NCBI GenBank assembly: GCA_012861695.1
Contig: JAAOOA010000127.1
Span: forward strand, 21,581,267 to 21,645,266
Direction: 5' to 3'
From: Trematomus loennbergii
Taxonomy: Eukaryota > Chordata > Actinopteri > Perciformes > Nototheniidae
DNA length: 64,000 bases
Part shown: in pieces, positions 49,611 to 64,000 of the stretch
Position numbering within the stretch: the first letter of the stretch is position 1
Layout: every line of letters begins with the position of its first letter
The notes under the pieces: generated by a model
Databases searched by the model: none
What the model was told of the DNA's origin: nothing
What the model saw: only the letters and a program-made list of their open reading frames with translations
Position numbers and translations under genes: made by a program

Positions 49611-52600
49611 TCATGCACTTTGTTGCTCAATCTCAGTGCTACTCCCAAACAGGGCCACCAGCTGTTCCTCATAGTTAGCAATGTTTCTCTTCATGATGTC
49701 CATACACGGGCCCAGCAGTCTCTCGAAGGCTTGTACGTCAATGACTGACAAAACAGACAAATTACAGAGGAGTCAGAAATCATTTAAGGAGAGTTTCGAG
49801 TTAGAGTTATGATTGTTTTAAATAAATCATAAACATATACCCAAGCATTTGACGCGTCCCACAGCATAGGCTGATGCAGCTCTGGGCTTGTTTGTGACAA
49901 GCGCCAACTCTCCAAAATACTGGCCTCTAGAGCACGTGGCGATTTCCACCTCCTCATCTTCCTGATCTTTTTTCGTCTGACAGGAAGAAAAACACACAAT
50001 TAACCTAATTGGATATGCAAACATTTTTTTAACTTAAATAACGAAGGGCAAACTGGTCAAACATACCCTGCTTCTTTTCATGGTGATTCTTACTTGGCCA
50101 GACTCAACAATGTAGAAGGAATCTGCTAAATCACCCTGTAATACAAAGAAAACTAAACGTGTGACTCAGTATCTATTATTGCTCCATTGCAGCAGAAGGT
50201 GAAATTATCAATGTAAGAACAGATCATAGAGATTCTTCACCTGAGCAATAATCTGCTGTGAATCATTGTACACGTTGGTGGATATTACGTCCACTACCTT
50301 CATTCTCTCTGAGAGCTGTGGAAGACAATATATGTGGTTAGCAATGGAGTTACTTTTAAAGCATGGTCAACTTTATTCACATTGGAGGACAAACTAATCC
50401 TAGCCTCTAATGATGTAAGCAGTGGTAGCGTTTCAATGAAGGCCTCATACAGCCTCCTTTTCTTGGCGTTGTTCTTCACTATTATCCTCCTGAATGTCAG
50501 ACGATCCTGAAACACAGATTAAAAGAAAACGTAAAAAAATCATGTCAGAGTATTTTTGTATTTATTCAAAAGCCCCTCTCTTTTTTCTTCCTGTAAAACA
50601 CCTTTGATTTTGACCTTTTTTACATTTTCCCTAGACTGTTCTGGCATCCTTAAGCAAACAATATCTCTTATGAAACAACATGTCTGCAGTAGGGGTCACT
50701 GTTAACCCGTTTTTAAGTAAGAAAAGCGTCTCCTTCAAACCATAACACCAGCTCTGGGATAATTCAAGCAGCATCAATCATGTGCTCATGGAGGCTGTTG
50801 CTCTAAGCGATAAATCTTTAGAAATATCTCAGTTTGTTTGTGTGTCATTCAGCAGGATGATGTTTTAGATTCAAATAATATCCAGCAACATGTTTGATGG
50901 CAGCATACAGTAGTAGCTGGTTACATACTATTCTGTAGAAAACAATGAATACAGCGCCCTCTGGCTAGGGAATAATAAAGTCCCAACGAATGAGCAAACA
51001 CAGTTCTAACCTTGAGGTTAACTTATCAGCAGTGGTGGAAAGTAACTATGTATATTTACTTAAGTACATTTTTTGAGGTACTTGTACTTAACTGAACTTA
51101 AGTTGAGTCTTTCCAGTTTATGCTACGGCAAACTTTTACTCCCATATAATTTGGAAGGAAATATTGTACTATTTACTCACTACCTTTATTTGAGAAGGCA
51201 AGGCAAGGCAATTTTATTTATATAGCACTTTTCAGCACGTGGCGATTCAAAGTGCTTTACACATTAAAAGCAAAAGACATTTAAGAACAAATACAGCATA
51301 AATAGGCTATATAATGAAAATAAAATAAATAAATAAACACAGCTGGTACAGAATACATGACTAAAAAGGCATACTGTAGTGTGAGTATGGGCAGCTCAAT
51401 TAAAAGCAGCGGCAAATAGGTGCGTTTTTAGTCGGGATTTAAAAATAGGAAGTGTTTTGGCGGACGTGCACGATTTAGGCACGAAGAAGATTAGTTAATA
51501 GTGACTTTCCAGGTTAATAAAATTAATACAAAAATATAACTGACAAATTAGTTATGGCATATTATTATAAGGTACATGGCATGATAAAATGTTGTTTAAG
51601 TTAGCTTAACCTTAACCAGCTACCACATTAAAATGATGTGTGCATAAATGGATTGTTAGTTAAAATCCAGTGATATAAATATATTATTCAGACAAATACC
51701 AGACGTGTACTTTTTACACCGTGGTATTACTACCTTTTACTTAAGTACAGTATAATATCTGTCAGTAGAGTCAGTCCAAGGCCTAAGGACATGGTGTACC
51801 ACAGCTTTAATATCTAACAAGGTTACCAAAAAGTTAACCATTACAACCCCATTTCAAATGATACCAAGTGATCAGCAGTATCAGTGGAAATAAGCCTGAT
51901 AGATGTCCCAGACCTAAATCCGACTCTACTACTGTTTGAACAGAGGCCTTCACTGTCCCTCCTCGATGTCAGGGGCTTGTCTGTTGAACAGGACTCTCTG
52001 CTTGTTCACAACCTCAAACACAAACTACAAGTACCGGGTCAATAGGGGATACTGCTGCAACCTGCCCGGTCTGCACACAGATGACATAACAACGCTGTTC
52101 CCCACAGTATAAGGACACGACCTTTGCTGAGTCATTAATAAACAAGCTGCTTCACAGATCAACTACTCAAAAACAGCTGTTTTCAGACCCAATTTTTAAA
52201 ACTGTTTTAATTTAGATTTACCAGTTTTTGTTATCGCACTTTGTGTTTTCCATTATGGTGTTTAAAGCCCCAGCTTAAATTCTGATAATTGAATAACTTG
52301 ATTACTCAACAAGTTAAGTTCATCTGAGGTTCACTTTGCCTTGTTGAGCGGATCTGATAGCGGAGCTCTCTGAATGGGCCACAAAACATTTTTAATTGGC
52401 CTGTATTACATTCATAAATAAACATATCTTTTCACATTCAGTTTCCACATTCATTAGCTTTAATAAATGCATCAATGAACATGTATTCATATCCAGTGGC
52501 ATTATTAGTGCTCTCTCATGTACTGTTGCATTCATTAGGTTTCATACAGTTTGTTATCGCAGTAAGTCCACATGATCTCATCTAATAATGCCAACACTGT

Positions 52601-55600
52601 CACTGACAACCTGGATATTTACTGTTAAATGTGGCAACTAACAGCACAGCGGGTTTTTAATCCTGTGCACGGACCAACTGTGCCCTTGCATGAGGCTTTA
52701 ATGGTTTACTCACTAGGCACCAAACGGCTCCAGGGGAGGTGGCGATTATTGTGGCTGCCCTGGGGGTGTTGTACATCAACGCTAGTTCTCCGAAGCTGCC
52801 TCGGTTGTCATAGCAGCCTACCATCTTGTCTGTGCCATCAATCTTCACGAAAATGTTAAACGTCCCACTGAATGAAAAAGAAAAACATCAGAGAAAAATA
52901 TAAATACATGGCAGACATATTGGTGTGTCCGTAAATCTTGAATCAGCTTGAAACAATGATTTTACAGATTATTTCATAAACATTTTACAGTTCTACAAAA
53001 CAATCAATGATCTGATTTAAAAAATCATAAGTAAGCCATGTTGTGAGAGCCACACGAAAGCTCACCTTTCAATGACATAAAAGTTGTCCCCGTCGTCGTC
53101 TTGATCAATGATGTGCTCGCCTTCGATGAGGAATTTCTCTAACATGGCATCCAGCACCTGAGACATCTCCTCCTGTGTAAAATATCAGTCAAATAAATGA
53201 AAAAAAACAATCATGCAGAATCCACTCAGCGTGCTGTTTCAGCTACTTTAAAATAACCATCTTAACAAATCATGCATAGTGCACTGAACTGGGCAAAAAG
53301 CTGCTGGCCTCGGGCCATGTCCTCCTTTGTGTAATTTAAGAGATGGCAGAGCACAAACCAGAGGAGCACAGAGTGCTTATGGAATAATCCACTCACCGCA
53401 TCCAAATTCTTGAACAGAAGAATGTCCCAACATGCTTCCTGTAGTCTCTGTCTCTGCTCATCAGTTTTTGGGTGGGTGACCTGTAAATTAATACACAGGT
53501 CTTATGATATAAGCCTATGATGGCATAAACTTTAAAGTACATATACATACATATACTTTATCATGTTGACTGTTTGATTCATATTCAGAGCTGCAATCCA
53601 TACTACAAATCAACCAAGACGGGATCTTCATGGTAAGAAAGACAGTTTACCCTTGGCTCTTTATCCTCATCATCGTCATCTGGATTGAAAGCTTCAGCAC
53701 ACACTGCATGACAGAGATCAACAAATGAATGAACTCGACACTTTCTAACAGAGAGCATAATTCACCTTAAAATGAAGATGTCTACCCAAAGGTAAAACCT
53801 TCGGAAACAACAACATTTTAAATAAAACACTCAAAACATAGTCATATTCAAGTGATCATAACAACAGCAAATCTCAGGAATGATTCAGCAACATTTCATG
53901 TAATAAATCTTTCAATGAACACAGCTTTATTGGTGGCTTTCATACTGCATTTCCTTCCTGTGTTTTAACAGGACACTGTATCATAACAAACTTTCAATTA
54001 TTCTTACATTAATTCAAATATACCCCTTTTTCAGTACATTATTAAATGCATTTTATTCACAAGTGCTATTTGTTTGGCCTATGTAGAGGATGTTTAGGTA
54101 AAATCTGAAGTGATAAAATGTAAGTAATATGCTTTAGCTGTTACTGAATACCTTTACTTGCTCATACTTTCCATTCAGGCTGTCAAACATGCAGATGCAT
54201 CAGTCCTAATGCAGTTATGAAGTTGAAGCCACAATGTTACTATTATCATGAGAGGGAGATTATAATTAGTAGCAGTACTTGTCTTCCTCTCCTCACCAAC
54301 GTCACTCACTGACATTATTAACCCGGCTAGAGACAGAGTGGTTTCACAAACTCTAATAAATCTGCACGATTATATTAAGCAGAAGACATTGAGAAAAGAC
54401 AGATGGAAAAATACTTCATTTTCCTTGTAATGGAGCAGGTCTGACGTATTCATGTGTCAAAGAAGTTTTATATGTTTCCAGCACTGACACAGTCCAGAGT
54501 TTCCCTCTTGACAGAACATGCTTGAAACAACCAGCGAATGATAACTCACCTGATGCTCTTCTGATGAATCTGTTTATTACCGGGGCTGCAAAACAAAACA
54601 TATGTATTAGAATGTTTTATTTCATGATACATTACATCTATCTCACAGAAAAGGCGAATCATTGATGCAGATAAGGTTATCCTAACACACAAGTGTTTCT
54701 ACATCAGTGGCGTACGCACAGACCTTTGCTCATTAAGGAGCCTTATTCATTTGGGTAAAACCTGAATGAGGACAGCTGCTTTGAAGTGCGTTTGAATCTA
54801 ATTTGAATGAGAAACAAAATTCAAATGCAAAACCCAGCAAAGGTGCCAAGCTCTAACACAAAAGTCTCAATATGAAATATACATTAGATAGGAGGTCTCA
54901 TCCATTAATAGCCTGCCAGCCATTGTTGTCCAAGGAGGCTCACTGGAATTTCATTAAGACAAGGCACTGGAGGTTTGATATGGCACAATCATGACCCAAA
55001 AATACTACAATAGTTAGTTTAATGACTGAATGCAGTGTACGTGTCCTTATGTAACCATTGCAGGCTGCCTTGCAGACCCCAACCCTCATTGGGATGCTGT
55101 GTCAGAGCTCTGGGTTGCTATGCTACTTGCTGCACCTTGTGGCCACACTGCACCGGCCACAGTGAGACATATGACCACAGCTCAGGGAGCACAATTCATC
55201 CAGATACATTTACACACATATTTTGCATTGCTTGCATCACAGCAGAGGTTCATTTTTCATGTCTGCTTGTCATATTTTCTTATACATAATCATGGAAGGC
55301 CCATCCGGCCTGCACCTGAAACTGGAAATATTGAAATGACCTAGAGGTGCAGGGTAGGCCTGTGTGGAAATAAACACAAACCCCTTTTTTTCGCAGATGC
55401 TTTGCCTGAATGCTGTCCTTGTCACACAAACGTGTCTGCACAGATGAAGACAAGACACGTTCATTATCCATCTTTCACCCTCTGTGACCATATATGGCAA
55501 ATGACAGCGCCGTGGTGGATGCAAGGTGGCGGAGCATCACGCGAGCAATGTGTCTCCATCAGAAGCCGTGTACACAGCGAAACATGCTCATTGTTCCTAA

Positions 55601-55924
55601 TTAACAAAAAAATCCACCATCACATTTCCTCCCGACATAGAGTGCATATGATCGCCTACCTATGAATTCCTCGTCATCGTCGTCGTCCTCCTCTCCGTTT
55701 TCCGAATCGATCTGCATGGCTTCGTCAATGAAATTGACCGCTTTTCCAGGTCTTGGGGCCGAATTTTGGTCATTGCCAAAAGAGGCCTCTTTGGTCTCAC
55801 TTTCCTTCAGCTGGGTGAAGTACTGTAATGCAAACTCGAGCAAATCCCTGGGCTGATTCCTCAACACTTCCACGGTAAAGCTCTGTAACAGCTCCGTCAG
55901 TCCTTCAGGAATTTCTATACTCAT
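49611..55924 (-). CDS. prkar2b: PRKAR2B, cAMP-dependent protein kinase type II-beta regulatory subunit
   Basis: It dimerises, binds A-kinase anchoring proteins and inhibits PKA catalytic subunits until cAMP binds. Exons in transcript order are 55660-55924, 54550-54585, 53651-53703, 53397-53480, 53066-53172, 52714-52867, 50405-50506, 50241-50315, 50067-50135, 49841-49976 and 49611-49744. They total 1,215 nt, 404 aa (human 418), with every junction in phase. [20 protein letters not shown] begins the dimerisation/docking domain and is beta-like rather than alpha-like. An acidic linker with DDDDDEEF leads to the inhibitor site RRAS (residues 97-100). cAMP pocket A is [14 protein letters not shown] and pocket B is [14 protein letters not shown]. 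The protein ends QQSA. All introns are GT-AG except the one after exon 50405-50506, which reads GAG/GCTAGG. No frameshift was found. Neighbour hbp1 matches the human gene pair. Confidence 0.96.
51030..51770 (+). mobile_element. hAT-like non-autonomous element with nested repeat, in prkar2b intron
   Basis: It starts CAGTGGTGGAAAGTAAC followed by ATTTACTTAAGTACAT, and resumes after 51500 with CCAGCTACCACATTAAAATG, then CTACCTTTTACTTAAGTAC near the right end. It is the family of 34176-34672. The 51188-51500 repeat interrupts it, so that insertion came later. Confidence 0.7.
51188..51500 (+). repeat. Nested GGCAATTTTATTTATATAGC repeat
   Basis: It begins with GGCAAGGCAAGGCAATTTTA and continues CAAAGTGCTTTACACATTAA and AAAAGCAGCGGCAAATAGG. 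It is a retroposon-end family frequent in teleosts and related to 10799-10935. It sits inside the hAT-like element. Confidence 0.6.
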
Positions 55925-56330
55925 TCCTATTATCAGTCTATGAATGTGGACAAAACCGGTTTGCTGCGAATCCGAAATAACCAAAAGCACCCAGTGGGAT
56001 GAAAAAAGCCAAAACGAGCAGACGGGTGTAGTCAGGCCACCCAGTCAGCAATCCCTCCACAGCGATTCCTCTCTTTTTCTTGAATGAAAATGGCTCTGGA
56101 TTTTTCGTCCAAGCATCTTCTTCTTCTGCTGCTTCTGGCTACAGGAAACCCACGCATGTGACCCAGGAATCCATGGCAACCACCTATCCAGGGATTGCGT
56201 ATGAGCAGCAGCGGCGCTGAATCTGCAGTCAGACGCAAAATACAAATGATGAGAAACCCTCCGGTTTATCAGGCAGATCGATTCAACTGAGAGAGATGAC
56301 ATATCGGATGCACCTAATATGTTTTAAATA
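55925..56330 (-). promoter_or_regulatory. prkar2b: Probable prkar2b 5' UTR and promoter region
   Basis: The sequence upstream of the prkar2b start codon is richer in G+C than its surroundings (AGCAGCAGCGGCGC on the plus strand near 56203). No TATA box was identified, and the transcription start cannot be placed. Confidence 0.4.
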
Positions 56331-59300
56331 TGTTGTTTTACTGGCAGCTCATCTGTAGGCTATGTATTTTTTACAGTCGGTTGTAATGTCTCACTTCAAA
56401 ATTATTCATAATCTGGTGAAAAAATGTACTTTAATAAAACATTAAAATCTTCATCTTAATCTTAAATGATTGTATTCCAACAATGTCTCACTTTAAAATT
56501 AATTCATAAACTAGGGAAAAATGGACGAGATAGAAAAAAAAATCTATCACATAAAGATATTAAATCATGTGATTTATTTTACATTGGGATCAAACTGATA
56601 AAACACAAACACCGTTCAAATGTACAAGAAGGACAGTGAATAACAGTCTTATTGTCATGCTGTTATTCCAGCTCAAATCCAATCTTTAATTAGATTTATA
56701 AACTCATTTAGAGCAGTATAAGACAAAGCTCATTATAGGGACTGCTCCTTTAATAGATCCAGCAGTTTAGGCCCTGTTTCTTGTTCCAGAGGGAGACAAA
56801 CTAATAAATCTGATGCATATTTTAATGACAGCCCTCAGAACATTCAGACTCCCAGGCAAATACTGTGTGCTGCCAGGAATATCCAATTACATGAAGGCAA
56901 TTCCCCTGTATGTGAAAACCTACTTTGCAATATACCTATTTCGAACCCTTGAAATAAAAGATAGAAACTCAAGAAGACCCTCAACACAATTTGTATAGAC
57001 ATCAAGACCAAAACATGGAAACGACGGTCATTTGGATTTCCAAAACTATTTTCAGTTAAAATGATATCTTCCTTTACACACACTCACAATAGAAGAAAAC
57101 CTAATGTCTGGGATTCACATTTCCCACTTTATCCCATTAAAACAGAAAGAAGAGAAAAGTTTAAATAAAAATCATACGTTTATCATGATGAAGGAGATGA
57201 CAAACTCCTTCAGTAGGAGCAATTATTTGCCTTCATAAGAAGTAATGGCACAGATTAGGTAATCTACATTTAAAAGAAAGGAGATACAGGTGTTTTCTTT
57301 GTGTATTTCAAGCATCCATATCTGAAAAATTCAAATGGCAGGAGGACAAACAATCCATAGTTTTGGGGCAGCAAAAACCACATTACCAAAGCATTTAGTC
57401 GTGGATTTGTGGACAGACTGAGGGCTTTGGTCAGAGCATCTGAGGTGAGTGTTTTGATTTGGACACATGATTGTAAAACTGCTCCTGTTTGAAACACCCT
57501 CAGATTGCCAAATGTGCAACAACCCCTCCATTGTGTGTGCCACATTGCAGGGATTATCATACTGGGTTAGAATGAGCAAAGGGTAAAGAAAGGTGAAGGA
57601 ATACAGGTTAGCAGCAGGGAATCATTTGACGGAGAAAATAAGAAAAACCAAAAGAGCCCAGCTATTATCTGCCAAGCTGTCAGCCCACTGTGCCTCCACC
57701 ATGAGACCCCCCCCCCCGCTGCCTGTGGCCCATATCTGTCACTCTTTATCAAGAAAGCACAACGTTCTCTCACTCAGGCGAACATATGGGAGCACATCTG
57801 TGCAGTGACCAGTAATGTATGCTGCCTAAATGCTATCTCCCACACTCACCACTCAAGGGCTTTTATTTGGTTGTGCTCAGTACAGCCCCAACACTGGACC
57901 TACTGTAGGAAGACATCAGAAACTGTTATAAAAACCAGTTCCGTGCATCAGCTCTGCTCTCTGGACCAGAGATCCTGAAGATGGTTTCTGCTTAACGCTT
58001 CTCATCAAAGCAATGGAGCATGCAGCTTCAGGATAATTACACTTCAAAATGCAAAGAACCTCTCTTGTCCTTAGGTCGCAATAAGACTTTCGATTGCCTT
58101 TTACAAGATGCAATAAGGTAATAATAAATAGTAGTAGTAATGATGCGGTATGTGGTTTACTGCATAGACCATAAGTTGATATTTGAAATAAGGCTCAGCA
58201 TGTACATAGTAAAAAAGAAGTCATTGTACTGTATTAGGTGACAGAATTGTTAATGACAGATTATGCTCTCATTTCATTGGGTAGCTTGCAAACGTATACA
58301 AGTAGTCCTATCTTTATGAAGGTTGTCATGTTCTGTTTTTTTCATTCATATTCAGCCCACCTCCCTTGACGTTTTAGAGGTGTTACGAATTGTAGAGAGA
58401 CCTGAAGTATAATGAAATACAATATGGCTTCTAAAGTGGCAGTAAAGTAAAATCAACACCCCTCTAAAACATTTCAAACAAATACTTAACAATTGTAGGC
58501 TAATACTCATGAATGAACAGTACATGCCTCTGCATCTGAAGACAAGCAGTGTATGGTCAAGCTAATATGCTAATTAAATCATATAAATAAACATTGGCAT
58601 GGTATCAACTATTTCAAATAGGTTCCCTTTAGGCAGCAGTAACACTGGGTCAAATGCTTTGTTCCAGCTCACGGTTTATAAACTCAGATCAGGTGTGGGA
58701 ATTCATTCATGTGAAAATATGGGCCACACTGGGCCCATATTTTACAACTCCTACGTAAATGTGCAGATACCTCATGCTGAGTGTTCCCCTACTTTCTCAG
58801 CAGTTAATACCTGCAATAACACAAACAACATGCAGCCTCTGACTGGCCTCTGACAGAGTCAATAAAGAACAAACAAACCCATCTACCCTCTTAAATAGTG
58901 TGAATTACAATGTTCCTAGCTTGTTTAGAGTACAAATGTACTTGATAGAAAACATGTCTAAACGGTCCGATGAAAACCTCATTCAGTGAGAATAGTTAGG
59001 TTTGAGCTCTTTTTGGGATAATTTGTTTTTTTGAATTGTTTTGCTTTATACACAGAGGTGTTTCTTTATTAGCCTATTATTTTTTATATAAAAGGGTTGT
59101 ACAAATGATCATGTCATGAAGGTAGGAGTTATTGCATGTTTGTTATAGCACACTGGTCTTTTTATCCTATACAACTTCCTATAGTACCATTCACATTTTC
59201 AAGACGTGGGTGACTGTGCCACCTACTGGGCATGTAATGTAACACAACTTTGAAATAAATTATATGATTTCATATCTAAATATTTTTTTAACAAGGGAAT

Positions 59301-60444
59301 GATTATAAATACGCAAACACTAATGATACAATCATTTTGCAGTTTCTTGTTAATGATATGCCAGCACAGATAATGTCTGGAATTAAAAGCAACAATACAC
59401 TTTTATTTCAAGACACCATGCGGGTTATACAGCATTTTTCTTTCTGCTGAGGTTAGATAATGCCTATCAAGTTTCCACCACAGACGGATGTTTAGATAAT
59501 ACTGTGGTTTGCTCTTATCAGTTTTTACTAAACAAGTATGGTTAGTGTGTCACTGATAAGAAATGTTTCTGCTGAAGTAAAACTGTTGAATTCACTGTTG
59601 TTGGGGTTGTTTTTTTTTTTTTTAAAGTGATGTATTCTTAATTTGAAAATGCTGATAAACTCAAAAGCAAGAAAATATTTAATGGCAAAAGAAAATGAAA
59701 TGAGTAACGCCCAGACTGCTCCGCTTTAAAAGGGTTTCCTCTCCACAAGTCCCCAAGTGAAGAAAACATTAACATTGACAAATATCCTTCACCACAAGAT
59801 AAAGAAAATACTTACCTGTACAGCTCCACTTATCCTTCCTTTTCGTCTGGGTTAGCATCAGGTGCCGAGAGACAACGCAGGAGTGCAGCAGGTTGGCCAG
59901 GACAGTAGGAGCATTATGTACACACAAACCATAGAGTATGCATTTCTTTGGGTAATATAAAGTAACATTTCCACATTATGGATTCAGTAGGATACAGCAA
60001 GGATAAATGCATTCTCTGTTCAGGTCAAACATAGTGGACGGAATAATGGATTAGAGTGGTGGAGATGACCGATTACCAATTTAAGTGAACAACACATTTA
60101 TGATGTTTGGAATAACTCTGAAAAATTGGTCTTTTTTTTTTAAATCACCTTTGATGATCCATGTTAAGTTTTTATGTGTAGGAAATTGAATACCTGTTGT
60201 TGAGAAGGTTGAGTATATAAAATAAATAAATAAACTGCTTATTTTCCCTGTTAAGGCTTTTCCATCTTTCAATACTTAGTCAGTTTTCCTTGGCATATTC
60301 ATTAATTTTTCTGCATTATTACAATCTAAGTTTAGATTTGATCTCCAAGGCAAACTAACTGCTGATGGACAGACATTTATATCCATCAAAGAACCTAACA
60401 TCGATTGTCGCAGTGCATTTGTAAAATCACCAAAACAGAAATCA
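56331..60444. other. Intergenic stretch between hsp90b1 and prkar2b
   Basis: No gene was recognised. A C13 run (57706-57718) and a T run near 59608 are the only obvious features. A 31-bp segment, 59819-59849, has a consensus donor (CAG/GTAAGT) and a weak acceptor on the minus strand but encodes nothing recognisable. Confidence 0.55.
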
Positions 60445-60466
60445 TGTGTCCTTTTTCCAGGAAACA

Positions 60467-60472
60467 TTTATT
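60467..60472 (-). terminator. hsp90b1: hsp90b1 polyadenylation signal
   Basis: TTTATT on the plus strand (AATAAA on the gene strand) lies about 225 bp beyond the stop codon. This gives a short 3' UTR of roughly 60445-60697. Confidence 0.65.
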
Positions 60473-60697
60473 CGATCAAGAGACAGGATCGCTTCTTTCC
60501 ATAAACAGGTCAGTTAAATATTAACAAATTTACAGTCATGAGGAATGTAATAAAAACAAAAACAAAAACAAACAATGCTCGCCTTAAAAAACCCCAACCC
60601 TAGGACCCCACCCAGAATAACATCGACCACTGTGGCGCTGGAACAAGAAGTAAATCCGTTTCCAGCTCAGTTGTTACATGCTCTTCTTTTCAGTGCT

Positions 60698-64000
<3,303 letters not shown>

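Noticed and set aside
59819..59849. 31-bp possible micro-exon with a consensus donor
   Set aside because: Weak acceptor, no partner exons and no recognisable peptide; a chance donor is likely.

Overview
This is nuclear DNA from a ray-finned fish, probably a spiny-rayed (percomorph) teleost. The evidence is three vertebrate genes with many small exons, long AT-rich non-coding DNA, and fish-type repeats: tRNA-derived SINEs whose tails end in the LINE-like sequence GATAAAAGCGTCT, TTAA-flanked miniature transposons starting TTAAAGG, hAT-type elements, L1 and L2/Rex-type LINE ends, and long TG and TC microsatellites. The teleost call rests on the repeat types and protein sequences together; the species cannot be named from sequence alone.

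Layout. Bases 1-39,149 hold no gene I can name. This stretch is a gene desert with mobile-element fragments, two TG microsatellites, a TC microsatellite, several AT-rich blocks that look like conserved regulatory DNA, and one protein-like terminal exon (14960-15170, minus) that I cannot assign. Bases 39,150-47,780 hold hbp1 (HMG-box transcription factor 1, minus strand, ten coding exons and an upstream leader exon). Bases 48,255-56,300 hold prkar2b (type II-beta regulatory subunit of cAMP-dependent protein kinase, minus, eleven exons, complete). Bases 60,445-64,000 hold the 3' half of hsp90b1 (GRP94, the ER Hsp90, minus, ten exons visible, continuing beyond the window), ending in KDEL.

The three genes lie head-to-tail on the minus strand. 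HBP1 is a nuclear repressor of growth genes, PRKAR2B holds PKA inactive until cAMP binds, and HSP90B1 folds secretory and membrane proteins in the ER. They share no pathway; their order reflects chromosome history. HBP1 and PRKAR2B are also neighbours in human (7q22), while human HSP90B1 is on chromosome 12.

The most notable observation is in hbp1. Every splice site and nearly every expected residue is present, yet five of the ten coding exons carry one or two single-base deletions (six in total), while prkar2b and hsp90b1, read the same way, have none. This means either a local consensus error or a very young loss of function. Other points are two GC-AG introns, two L2 tails ending right at splice donors of neighbouring hsp90b1 introns, a perfect 8-bp-duplication hAT element inside hbp1, and a LINE tail nested between the A and B boxes of a SINE. 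I found no previously undescribed molecular system.
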